Below are positions 50,714 to 58,602 of a stretch of 64,000 bases of DNA, piece by piece (position 1 is the first letter of the stretch; each line of letters begins with the position of its first letter). The position numbers and the translations under genes were made by a program. The notes below the pieces were generated by a model. The model saw only the letters and a list, made by a program, of their open reading frames with translations. It searched no databases and was not told where the DNA came from. The stretch comes from Marinospirillum alkalitolerans (GTDB lineage: Bacteria; Pseudomonadota; Gammaproteobacteria; Pseudomonadales; Halomonadaceae), in assembly GCF_045055655.1 (NCBI RefSeq), contig NZ_JBANFI010000002.1:248001-312000 (forward strand), given 5' to 3'.

Positions 50714-51697
50714 TTAGTCTGCTGCGCGATAGCGACGTAGAATTTCTTCACCTGCGGCACCGGCATCACGCTGCCATTCGGCCGTCATGGTCGCACCCAC
50801 TTCACGCAGTGCGGCATCCAGTTCGGGGGTGGGATCGCTCACATGAATACCATTCTCGCGTAGGCCCACCAGAGCACGCTCGGTTTCTTCACGGCTCATC
50901 TGCCAGCCGCGCTCCTGCGCCTGCTCTGCTGCAGCAAACAAGGCCGCACGCGTTTCTTCAGATAAGCGACGCAGCGCACGATCACTGACAATGACCATAT
51001 TCTTCGGCAACCACAGCTGGGTATGGTTGTAGTGGCTGAGATAATCCCAAGCCTGGGTATCCACACCTGTCGCCGGAGAAGTCATCATCGCCGCCACACG
51101 CCCTGTACCGAAAGCCGTGGGGATATCAGGCACTTCCACCTGAGTGGGCACCGCATTCACCAAGCGCGTAAAACGCTCGCTGGAGGTGTTATACGCCCGC
51201 ATACGCAGGTTGCGCAGATCTTCGATACGCGTGATTTCACTGCGCGAGTAGATGCCCTGAGGCGGCCAAGGCACCACAAACAGAATCTGCAAACCTTGGC
51301 GAGCCAGTTCGGCACGAATGGCTGGCTCCGAGGCTTCCCACAGGGCTTGGGCATCTTCATAACTGGTGGCCAGATAAGGCACAGAATCCACATTGTAGAT
51401 GGCGTTTTCATTCGCCAAGCGCGACATAATCAGCTCCCCCATCGGGACCAGATTACGGCGTACGGCATTTTTGATTTCAGGATGGGCAATCAAGGAGCCA
51501 CCAGAGTGCACATTGATCTGCAACTCGCCTTCCGTCAGCTCAGCGACATCCGCTGCAAATTGACGAATATTGACGGTATGAAAGGTTCTCTCTCCATAGG
51601 GTGTGGGCATATCCCATTGGGTTGTTGCCCAGGCTTGGCTCAGCATTCCCAGCGAGAGCCCACCCGCGATGACAGACTGCATTAAGGCTTTCAGCAT
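50714..51697 (-). CDS. dctP: TRAP transporter substrate-binding protein, DctP family (second set)
   Basis: Soluble periplasmic receptor of about 327 residues with a cleavable signal (AWA), unlike the lipoprotein at 18193. The conserved arginine region LRNLRMRAYNTSSERF (near 165) should bind a carboxylate. ATG 51697 with GAGGA upstream is preferred over 51712. Divergent from pxpABC. Confidence 0.92.
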   Translation of the reverse strand: MLKALMQSVIAGGLSLGMLSQAWATTQWDMPTPYGERTFHTVNIRQFAADVAELTEGELQINVHSGGSLIAHPEIKNAVRRNLVPMGELIMSRLANENAIYNVDSVPYLATSYEDAQALWEASEPAIRAELARQGLQILFVVPWPPQGIYSRSEITRIEDLRNLRMRAYNTSSERFTRLVNAVPTQVEVPDIPTAFGTGRVAAMMTSPATGVDTQAWDYLSHYNHTQLWLPKNMVIVSDRALRRLSEETRAALFAAAEQAQERGWQMSREETERALVGLRENGIHVSDPTPELDAALREVGATMTAEWQRDAGAAGEEILRRYRAAD

Positions 51698-51807
51698 CTC
51701 GTCAATCCTCACATTGTTTTGTTTTTTTGATTAAGAAGACTCATGTCCGGCACGAGCTTTACAGCAGGTAACAGGGCCAGATTAGTCAATCAACGTGAAA
51801 TTCGTCA

Positions 51808-51839
51808 ATAATTTTCTTGCAAATTATCGACAATTTGTC
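51808..51839. promoter_or_regulatory. Palindromes between dctP and pxpA
   Basis: ATAATTT-TCTTGC-AAATTAT (51808-51827) and GACAA-T-TTGTC (51829-51839) lie side by side in the divergent promoter region, suitable for a MarR-type dimer. The region is A+T-rich. CTGGAGA precedes the pxpA ATG. Confidence 0.5.
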
Positions 51840-51882
51840 TTCAATTTAGTGAAAACATAACAAGATTCTGGAGATAGATTCC

Positions 51883-52623
51883 ATGACTATTCGCCTTAAT
51901 GCCGATGCGGGAGAGAGCTACGGCCCTTGGTCTATGGGCCGTGACGCCGAACTGATGCCGCATATTCATCTGGTCAATCTGGCCTGCGGTTTCCATGCGG
52001 CTGATCCCCACACCATCCGGCGTTCAGTCGCGCTGGCCAAGCAGCTGGGGGTGCAAATAGGCGCCCACCCAGGTTATGCCGATAAAGAAGGCTTTGGCCG
52101 CCGCTCCATTCCTCATACGCCTGAAGAGATCTACAACCTGACGCTCTATCAACTTGGAGCTTTGGATGCCTTTTGTCGCGCTGCCGACTGGCCGCTGCGC
52201 TATGTCAAACCCCACGGCGCGCTCTACCATGACATGATGCAGCGGCCTGAGGTCTTCGCGGCCTTGGTCGCTGCTGTCGCTGACTTTAACCCTGAGCTGG
52301 CGCTGGTTCTGCTGGCCGTTCCTGAGCGCGAAGCCTTGATCGCCCAAGCCAAGCAACGCGGCCTCACCCTCTGGTGGGAAGCCTTTGCGGATCGGGCTTA
52401 TCTGGCCAATGGTCAACTGGCCCCTCGGGGTCAGGCTGGTGCCGTGCACACCGACCCCGCGCAGATGATGGAGCAGGTCAGACGCATTATGCAGGGCGAG
52501 CCCCTGACCACGCTGGATGGGGGTGAAGTGTGTTTACAGGCGGATTTAATCTGCGTGCATGGTGATCACAGCGAATCCATCGCCCTTGTGGGCCAACTGC
52601 GTCAAATGATTGAAGCCGCATGA
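51883..52623 (+). CDS. pxpA: 5-oxoprolinase subunit A, LamB/YcsF family
   Basis: ATP-dependent 5-oxoproline to glutamate conversion, subunit A. NADAGESYGPWSMG, NLACGFHAADP, IGAHPGYADKEGFGRR and YVKPHGALYHDM are characteristic of YcsF/PxpA. It has 246 residues. The stop overlaps the next start (ATGA). Confidence 0.95.
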   Translation: MTIRLNADAGESYGPWSMGRDAELMPHIHLVNLACGFHAADPHTIRRSVALAKQLGVQIGAHPGYADKEGFGRRSIPHTPEEIYNLTLYQLGALDAFCRAADWPLRYVKPHGALYHDMMQRPEVFAALVAAVADFNPELALVLLAVPEREALIAQAKQRGLTLWWEAFADRAYLANGQLAPRGQAGAVHTDPAQMMEQVRRIMQGEPLTTLDGGEVCLQADLICVHGDHSESIALVGQLRQMIEAA

Positions 52624-53336
52624 GAGGAGCACAAGGCTTACCACGCCTAGAGCGGGCTGCGATCAATGCTTGGCTGATTCGCCTGTTTGATCAGCTGGAT
52701 GAGCAGAATCTGGCCTGGATTGCTCCGTTGCAGCGTGCCTGCGAGCAGACGCTGGGAGAGGTACTGGTCGACCTCACGCCTTCCTATACCAGTCTGCTGG
52801 TGGAGTTTGATCCACGCCGCGCCGCGCCTGAGCAAGTGCATCAGCAACTCAGCCAACTGCTCAGCCAACTCCAGCCAGACGATGCTGAGCAGGTGCAGCG
52901 CGAGCACCAGCTGCCCGTCTGGTACGACCCCAGTGTCGGCCCAGATCTTCTGGCGCTCGAAGAGCGCCTCGGTCAGTCTTGGACAGACATCGTGGCGCTG
53001 CATGCCGGCCATCCCTATCGTGTTTTTGCGCTGGGTTTTGCTCCAGGCTTTGCCTTTATGGGCAGTGTGCCTTTGGCACTGCGCCAGCCGCGTCTTCGCA
53101 CACCACGCAAACGAGTGGCCGCCGGCAGTGTCGCCATCGCAGAACAGCAAACCGCCATCTATCCGCGTGAGACGCCGGGTGGCTGGCATCTGCTAGGACG
53201 CACACCCAGCTGCTTATTTGATCTGCATCGTCAACCGCCAAGCCTATTTCAAGTGGGCGACAGGGTGGTGATCGAACCCATCGACCGCGCCACCTTCCTC
53301 CGTCTTGGTGGCAATATCAGCGCACAAGAAGTTTAA
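52620..53336 (+). CDS. pxpB: 5-oxoprolinase subunit B (KipI/PxpB)
   Basis: Second subunit of 238 residues with PVWYDPSVGPDL, FALGFAPGFAFMGSVP, TPRKRVAAGSVAIA and TPGGWHLLGRTP of the KipI fold. Coupled to pxpA by a 4-base overlap and followed by pxpC after three bases. Confidence 0.94.
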   Translation: MRGAQGLPRLERAAINAWLIRLFDQLDEQNLAWIAPLQRACEQTLGEVLVDLTPSYTSLLVEFDPRRAAPEQVHQQLSQLLSQLQPDDAEQVQREHQLPVWYDPSVGPDLLALEERLGQSWTDIVALHAGHPYRVFALGFAPGFAFMGSVPLALRQPRLRTPRKRVAAGSVAIAEQQTAIYPRETPGGWHLLGRTPSCLFDLHRQPPSLFQVGDRVVIEPIDRATFLRLGGNISAQEV

Positions 53337-53339
53337 GTC

Positions 53340-54272
53340 ATGACACCAAGTCCACTCTTTGAGGTGCTACAAGCTGGCCCACTCACGCTGCTACAAGATC
53401 AGGGGCGCTTTGGTCTGCGTCATCTGGGTGTCACTCAGGGCGGGCCTGCCGATGGGCTGGCCTTTGCCTGGGCCAATCATCTACTCAATCAAGCGACTCA
53501 ACTGCCCTGCCTAGAAGTCCTCTATGGTGGTCTGAGCCTGCTCGCTCTGGCCGACTGCTGGATCTCGGTCACCGGAGCCGAATTAGATCTCACACTGGAT
53601 GGCCGCAACCAGCCTCTTTGGGAGGCTTTCCCCGTACGCGCAGGACAAAAGCTCACCCTGGGTTTTGCACGTCGCGGCCTCAGAGCCTACCTTGCTCTGG
53701 CCGGTGGCTGGCATGCCCCCTTGGAAATGGGTAGCTGCGCTGCCGTACCAAGAGAAGGGCTAGGAGGACACCAAGGCGGTGGCCGAGCCTTGGCCAGTGG
53801 CGATCAGCTGCTCGGGCGGGCTTCGAATCGCGCACCCAATCATCGGCCCACGCCACCGGCTGCGCTGAAGCAACTGGACTATGTCTTTGCTGGTCCACTT
53901 GATCTGCTCCCAGGCGCCCAGATTCACGACTTTAGCGGTGCCAGCCTCTTTGCTGCTTTTAACCAACCTTGGCAGGTCAGCCAGCGAGCGGATCGTATGG
54001 GCGTGCAACTGCTCGGGCCGCGCTTAGACTATCGTGGCTCTGGCATGATTTCCGAAGGGATGCCGCTGGGGAGCGTGCAGGTGCCGCCAGATGGTCAGCC
54101 TTTTGTGCTGATGCAAGATCGTCAAACGATTGGTGGCTACCCGCGTCTCGGCGCACTAACACCCTTAGCTTGTAGCCGTCTTGCCCAACATCCGCCAGGC
54201 AGCCCACTGAGATTACGCGCCTGCACTGAACGCCAAGCGCTGGAAAGCCTCTCAATCTGGCAGCTAGGTTGA
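53340..54272 (+). CDS. pxpC: 5-oxoprolinase subunit C (KipA/PxpC)
   Basis: Third subunit of 310 residues with QDQGRFGLRHLGVTQGGPAD, TGAELDLTL, QVSQRADRMGVQLLG and SEGMPLGSVQVPPDGQP of the carboxyltransferase-like KipA fold. Completes the pxpABC operon. The following queC gene lies close behind. Confidence 0.94.
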   Translation: MTPSPLFEVLQAGPLTLLQDQGRFGLRHLGVTQGGPADGLAFAWANHLLNQATQLPCLEVLYGGLSLLALADCWISVTGAELDLTLDGRNQPLWEAFPVRAGQKLTLGFARRGLRAYLALAGGWHAPLEMGSCAAVPREGLGGHQGGGRALASGDQLLGRASNRAPNHRPTPPAALKQLDYVFAGPLDLLPGAQIHDFSGASLFAAFNQPWQVSQRADRMGVQLLGPRLDYRGSGMISEGMPLGSVQVPPDGQPFVLMQDRQTIGGYPRLGALTPLACSRLAQHPPGSPLRLRACTERQALESLSIWQLG

Positions 54273-54361
54273 TCAACAGAGCCTGTCCGCTCCAACCCAA
54301 GGCTGCTAATATGGCGCGGTGGACCTGGCTCCCTTTTTTGATTGCGCAACCCATGAGAGAG

Positions 54362-55033
54362 ATGATGACCTCAGCACCCAAAGCAGTCCTGATTTACTCT
54401 GGCGGTATGGATTCCTTTACCTTGCTCCATCAACTGCGAGCACAAGGCTATCAGGTCTTCCCTGTCTCTTTTCACTATGGTCAGCGCCATGCCAAAGAAC
54501 TCCAGGTCGCGGCACAGGTCTGTCAGCAACTCCAGCTTCAGCATCAAATTATTGATCTGCGCGCCATTCAGCCATTGATTAATCAGTCTGCACTCACTGG
54601 GGATCAAGATGTCCCCCTGGCAGATTATGCACCTGATAATCTCGCCATCACCTTTGTTCCCAATCGCAATATGATTCTGCTGTCACTGGCGATTGGCTAT
54701 GCCGTCAATCTGGGTATCGAAGCCTGCTACTATGGCGCACACAGCGGCGACCATGCTCTCTACCCTGATTGCCGCCCCGAGTTTGTTGAACGCATGGATG
54801 AGCTGGCCCAGCTGGCGAATCTGCAGCCTGTCTCCCTTCGAGCGCCCTTCCTGCATCTGAATAAAACCGAGATCTTGCAGCAAGGCTTGGCCCTTGGATT
54901 GGACTACAGCCAATCCTGGACCTGCTATCAAGGCCAAACGCTTGCCTGCGGCCAATGCAGCGCCTGCCGAGAACGACTCGATGCCTTTGCACGCTGCGGC
55001 CACACTGATCCGCTCAAGTATCAAACAGCTTAA
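54362..55033 (+). CDS. queC: 7-cyano-7-deazaguanine synthase QueC
   Basis: Makes preQ0 for queuosine. The P-loop-like YSGGMDSFTLL opens the protein, FVPNRNMILLSLA follows, and the C-terminal zinc ligands are in CYQGQTLACGQCSACRERL. Start is one of the paired ATGs at 54362/54365; the longer reading into pxpC (from 54269) is not supported. I see no preQ riboswitch before it. Confidence 0.94.
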   Translation: MMTSAPKAVLIYSGGMDSFTLLHQLRAQGYQVFPVSFHYGQRHAKELQVAAQVCQQLQLQHQIIDLRAIQPLINQSALTGDQDVPLADYAPDNLAITFVPNRNMILLSLAIGYAVNLGIEACYYGAHSGDHALYPDCRPEFVERMDELAQLANLQPVSLRAPFLHLNKTEILQQGLALGLDYSQSWTCYQGQTLACGQCSACRERLDAFARCGHTDPLKYQTA

Positions 55034-55286
55034 ACCGGAACTCGGCACCCTATCCATTGCTGGATACAGTAATGTCCATTTTTTGCTTTATTTGACTACA
55101 ATAGACACAACTGTATCCATTTGGGCGTTTCTTATGAATTTCACCTTTTAATAGAATAAATCTCAATTTAGATGCCATGGTATCCAATGTTGATAAGGCT
55201 GAGTATCGAGTATTCGGCATTCAGGTCTAAAAATTTTTTCCCATAAGGTAACTTTGTGTAGACCTCGGGGTCCGCGCAACGCGCTT
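55034..55286. other. A+T-rich gap with an orphan operator-like repeat
   Basis: A 253-base region without a gene. A perfect 10-bp inverted repeat TGGATACAGT (55061-55070) / ACTGTATCCA (55110-55119) surrounds TTGACT and a promoter-like stretch; what would be the first codons lead nowhere (ATGAATTTCACCTTTTAA). It looks like a promoter and operator whose gene has been lost. Confidence 0.5.
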
Positions 55287-56606
55287 TTACCATCGCTGAG
55301 GTAAATACTGCGTGAAATACAAAGGCATCACGATATTGGTTTGTTCTAACGCTGAAGAGCCTTGTGTACCCGTTAACTTAAAGGTTTTACTGGGTGCACA
55401 TTTTTCAACGTAGGATGCCAACGATTTTGCTCTTGTACGTTTACCACTTTTGACTTCAACAGGGACGATATCGCCTTCATCGGTCGCCAAAATAAATTCG
55501 ATTTCGGCACGGGCGTCATGCCATGAATAGCTTGGGTCAACGCCAATGGCAGTGAGCTCTTGTTGCACAAAGTTTTCAGCCACATAACCTTTGTATTCAT
55601 AGTTTTGTTGCTTAATCTCTTTATAACTACTGCCCAGCATATGATTAAGCAGGCCCACATCAAACAGAAACAGTTTCACCATGTTTTCTTTTTTATAGGC
55701 CGCCAACGGAGATTTCGGCAATCCTTCAACAGGGTAGTTTGGCAAAGCTAAGCGGCAGCAGTCAAGCCAATGGATCGCGGTTTCAAAGTCGCTATAACGA
55801 GATTTACGCTCATGCACATGCTTAAATTTAAAGCGTTTAACCGACTCATCGCTGACAAGTGATAGCTGGGCTGGAATGCTATTAAATACCGATTCAATCA
55901 GTGTGGAATCAACCTTGCCCGCGTACTTACCAAAATCGCGGCGATAACCTTCAACTAAATCGGCATGAATTTTTGTGACTTTTTCAACACGCTCTAGAAT
56001 GCTTGAATCCTTAAACTGATACCAAGCAGAAACGGCTTCCGGCATACCACCGGTAAAAAAATAGTCAGTGAGTTTATCCATCAATTTAGTGTGCACCGCC
56101 GGTGTGCTTGCTTGACTATCAAATGCTTTGATCAGTGCTTGCTCGTTGGATGCGTAAATAAATTCTTGGAAGGTCAGTGGTCGTAAATTGTATTGTTCTA
56201 CCTTGCCCACAGGGAAGGTGTTGAGCAAACCAATGTTCGAACCACTGGCTGCGACAAAATAGGACGGCGCTTTTTCGGCAAAATATTTAAGCGAAGTTAC
56301 GGCACGTTCACACTCGCCAATTTCATCTAATATCAGCAAGTCGGTTGCTGGGTTGAACGCTTGGTTGGTTAACAACTCAATGTTCATGACTAGCTCGTCA
56401 GGTGACAGTGAGCCAGCGAACGCTTCTTTGTAAGCAGGGTTTTCAAGAAAGTCGATACGAAGGATGTTGGCAAAGGTGTTCCCAAACAACTCTTGCAGCA
56501 GATAGGTTTTACCTGTTTGTCTTGCACCATCGATCAATAATGGCTTGCGCACCGGTTGATTTTTCCATGCTATTAGGGCGTTGAGTAAGTTGCGCTGCAT
56601 TGTCAT
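55287..56606 (-). CDS. AAA-type ATPase, DUF4143 family
   Basis: The 439-residue protein has Walker A DGARQTGKTYLLQ (near 27), Walker B LLILDEIGECER (near 93), and a C-terminal nuclease-like DUF4143 domain with SWHDARAEIEFIL and VPVEVKSGKRTRAKSL. The last segment resembles a PD-(D/E)XK core (E, then VEVKSGK). Function of the family is not established. A+T content and codon use are unlike yicC and queC, indicating transfer. Two palindromes lie upstream. Start ATG 56606 or 56600. Confidence 0.85.
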   Translation of the reverse strand: MTMQRNLLNALIAWKNQPVRKPLLIDGARQTGKTYLLQELFGNTFANILRIDFLENPAYKEAFAGSLSPDELVMNIELLTNQAFNPATDLLILDEIGECERAVTSLKYFAEKAPSYFVAASGSNIGLLNTFPVGKVEQYNLRPLTFQEFIYASNEQALIKAFDSQASTPAVHTKLMDKLTDYFFTGGMPEAVSAWYQFKDSSILERVEKVTKIHADLVEGYRRDFGKYAGKVDSTLIESVFNSIPAQLSLVSDESVKRFKFKHVHERKSRYSDFETAIHWLDCCRLALPNYPVEGLPKSPLAAYKKENMVKLFLFDVGLLNHMLGSSYKEIKQQNYEYKGYVAENFVQQELTAIGVDPSYSWHDARAEIEFILATDEGDIVPVEVKSGKRTRAKSLASYVEKCAPSKTFKLTGTQGSSALEQTNIVMPLYFTQYLPQRW

Positions 56607-56653
56607 TTCCCGCCAATTAAGACTGTTAACTGCCTGTAGTATAGCTCAACCTA

Positions 56654-56707
56654 CACTTTTACGCGCATAAAAGTGCGTCATTTTACATTTTAATGCGCAT
56701 AAAAGTG
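56654..56707. promoter_or_regulatory. Paired palindromes upstream of the DUF4143 ATPase
   Basis: CACTTTTA-CGCGCA-TAAAAGTG (56654-56675, perfect 8-bp arms) and CATTTTAATGCGCATAAAAGTG (56686-56707, two mismatches) share GCGCATAAAAGTG, 32 bases apart. They lie 50-100 bases before the gene and may bind a regulator or the protein itself. Confidence 0.6.
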
Positions 56708-56764
56708 TTGCAGCGTTCTCATTGAGCAAGACATTCTTGGGCGGGTAACTTTCTACCCAGGAAC

Positions 56765-57640
56765 CTATTCGATGTTTTGGATCTGCTCGCGCATCTGCTC
56801 GATCAAGACCTTGAGATCGACTGAGGTTTGCGTCATCTCCATACTCATGGCTTTTGAGCCTAGCGTATTGGCCTCGCGGTTCATCTCCTGCATCAAAAAA
56901 TCCAGACGCCGCCCCACTGGCTGCTGGCTCTTCAAGGCACGGCGCACTTCAACAAGATGCGTTTTCAGTCGATCCAGCTCCTCGGCGATATCCTGCTTTT
57001 GCGCCAACAGCACCAACTCCTGCTCAAGGCGCTGTGGCTCCACCTGCTGACCCAGCTGTGCGGCACGTTCTTGTAGCTGCGCTCGCCAAGCGGCCAGCGC
57101 TTCTGGCAGATGCTGCTGTGCGGCCTCTAGGTGCTGAGCAATCTGGTCTAAACGTTCGACAATCATCTCTGCCAAGGCCGCGCCCTCACGCAGACGATGC
57201 TCCTGCAAGCGGCCTAACGCCTGCTCAAATAATGCCAGTGCCGCAGCATGCAGTGCCTCTTCGTCTGTTTCGGTGGCTTGCAGCACTCCTGACCACTGCA
57301 TCAACTCAAGGGGATTGATCGCCGCTGTATGTACCTGATGGACGCTGGCTGCCTGCTCGATCTGTTGCGAGGCTTGCAGCAGCTGATTCAGCAGGTCGCT
57401 ATTAAGCTGCAGCCGATCTCCCTGCACGGCGGGCTGAAAGCGCAGTGTGATATCCAGCTTACCGCGTGCAAGATGCTTTCTCAGTCGCTGGCGTAATTCT
57501 GGCTCAATCACCCGCAAGGTCTCTGGCAAACGAAACTGAGGTTCTAAATAGCGTTGATTCACTGAGCGGATTTCCCAGCTCAGGTGTCCCCAGGGATGCT
57601 GTTCTTCGCAACGCGCGAAAGCGGTCATACTGGCCGTCAT
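56765..57640 (-). CDS. yicC: YicC family endoribonuclease / RNase adaptor
   Basis: The protein has 291 residues with SMTAFARCEEQHPWGHLSWE, RSVNQRYLEPQFRLPE and the C-terminal RRLDFLMQEMNREANTLGSK signature. YicC proteins cleave or direct cleavage of RNA. ATG 57640 is preferred over 57673 since AGGAAGGA precedes it and the family begins at that M. Divergent from rph, the usual order. Confidence 0.93.
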   Translation of the reverse strand: MTASMTAFARCEEQHPWGHLSWEIRSVNQRYLEPQFRLPETLRVIEPELRQRLRKHLARGKLDITLRFQPAVQGDRLQLNSDLLNQLLQASQQIEQAASVHQVHTAAINPLELMQWSGVLQATETDEEALHAAALALFEQALGRLQEHRLREGAALAEMIVERLDQIAQHLEAAQQHLPEALAAWRAQLQERAAQLGQQVEPQRLEQELVLLAQKQDIAEELDRLKTHLVEVRRALKSQQPVGRRLDFLMQEMNREANTLGSKAMSMEMTQTSVDLKVLIEQMREQIQNIE

Positions 57641-57700
57641 GGGCTGTCCTTCCTGTGTATAATGGTGGGTCAAAAATGAATTTAACTAGGTGACTTTTCT

Positions 57701-58420
57701 ATGCGTCCAAGCGGTCGAGCGGCGAATCAACTCCGTCCTATTACTCTCCAGCGTCATTTTACTCGCCATGCCGAAGGCTCTGTTCTGGTGAGCTTTGGTG
57801 ATACGCAGGTGATTTGCACTGCCAGTATTGATAAAAGCGTCCCTGGCTGGCTCAGAGGCAAGGGGCAAGGCTGGCTGACCGCTGAATACGGTATGTTGCC
57901 CCGTGCCACCCATTCGCGCAATGCGCGTGAAGCGAATCGCGGCAAACAAGGTGGACGCACGCTAGAAATTCAGCGCCTGATTGGCCGCTCGCTGCGCGCG
58001 GCTGTCGATCTGAAAAAACTGGGCGAATACACCCTGACGCTCGATTGCGATGTCATACAAGCCGATGGCGGCACTCGCACGGCCTCCATCACCGGCGCTT
58101 GCGTGGCCTTGGTTGATGCCCTGCGTCATCTGCAATTACAAAAGCTGCTGAAGAAAGATCCCTTCGAACAGTTTGTTGCCGCTGTCTCGGTTGGCATGTA
58201 TCAAGGCGAAGCGGTGCTGGATCTGGATTACGCCGAAGATGCCAACTGCGGTACTGATATGAACGTCGTGATGACCGAAGATGGCCGCTTTATCGAAGTG
58301 CAAGGCACCGCAGAAGGTCAGGCTTTCACACGTGATGAAATGAACGCCATGCTCGCGCTGGCCGAAGAAGGCGGACAGCAGATTATTGCGCTACAAAAGG
58401 AAGCCTTGCGTAGTCTTTAA
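57701..58420 (+). CDS. rph: Ribonuclease PH
   Basis: Phosphorolytic exonuclease that trims tRNA 3' ends. It has GRAANQLRP at the start, EYGMLPRATHSRNAREAN, DCDVIQADGGTRTASITGA and EGQAFTRDEM; 239 residues, standard. In pseudomonads crc-pyrE follows; here a large helicase intervenes. Confidence 0.97.
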   Translation: MRPSGRAANQLRPITLQRHFTRHAEGSVLVSFGDTQVICTASIDKSVPGWLRGKGQGWLTAEYGMLPRATHSRNAREANRGKQGGRTLEIQRLIGRSLRAAVDLKKLGEYTLTLDCDVIQADGGTRTASITGACVALVDALRHLQLQKLLKKDPFEQFVAAVSVGMYQGEAVLDLDYAEDANCGTDMNVVMTEDGRFIEVQGTAEGQAFTRDEMNAMLALAEEGGQQIIALQKEALRSL

Positions 58421-58464
58421 TTTGCGCAGCTTTTAGGTTGCCACAGCAGTTGGCGGCTCAGCAG

Positions 58465-58493
58465 AGATAAGGAAGCCAAGTGCTTCCTTATCT
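58465..58493 (+). terminator. Strong hairpin after rph
   Basis: AGATAAGGAAGC-CAAGT-GCTTCCTTATCT is a perfect 12-bp stem 45 bases after the rph stop. It lacks a T-tract, so it may stabilise the mRNA or end it with help. Confidence 0.55.
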
Positions 58494-58602
58494 TGATGGC
58501 CAACAAGACCCATCTTGACCAACTCTACCCCTCGATCGGCATGCAAGATCAAGGCTAGAATCCAGCTGGGTAGGGGCACATCACATTGATGAAAGGGACG
58601 CC

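Noticed and set aside
54273..54361. preQ1/preQ0 riboswitch before queC
   Set aside because: The leader is very short and I see no aptamer-like helices; queC probably follows pxpC transcription or a simple promoter.
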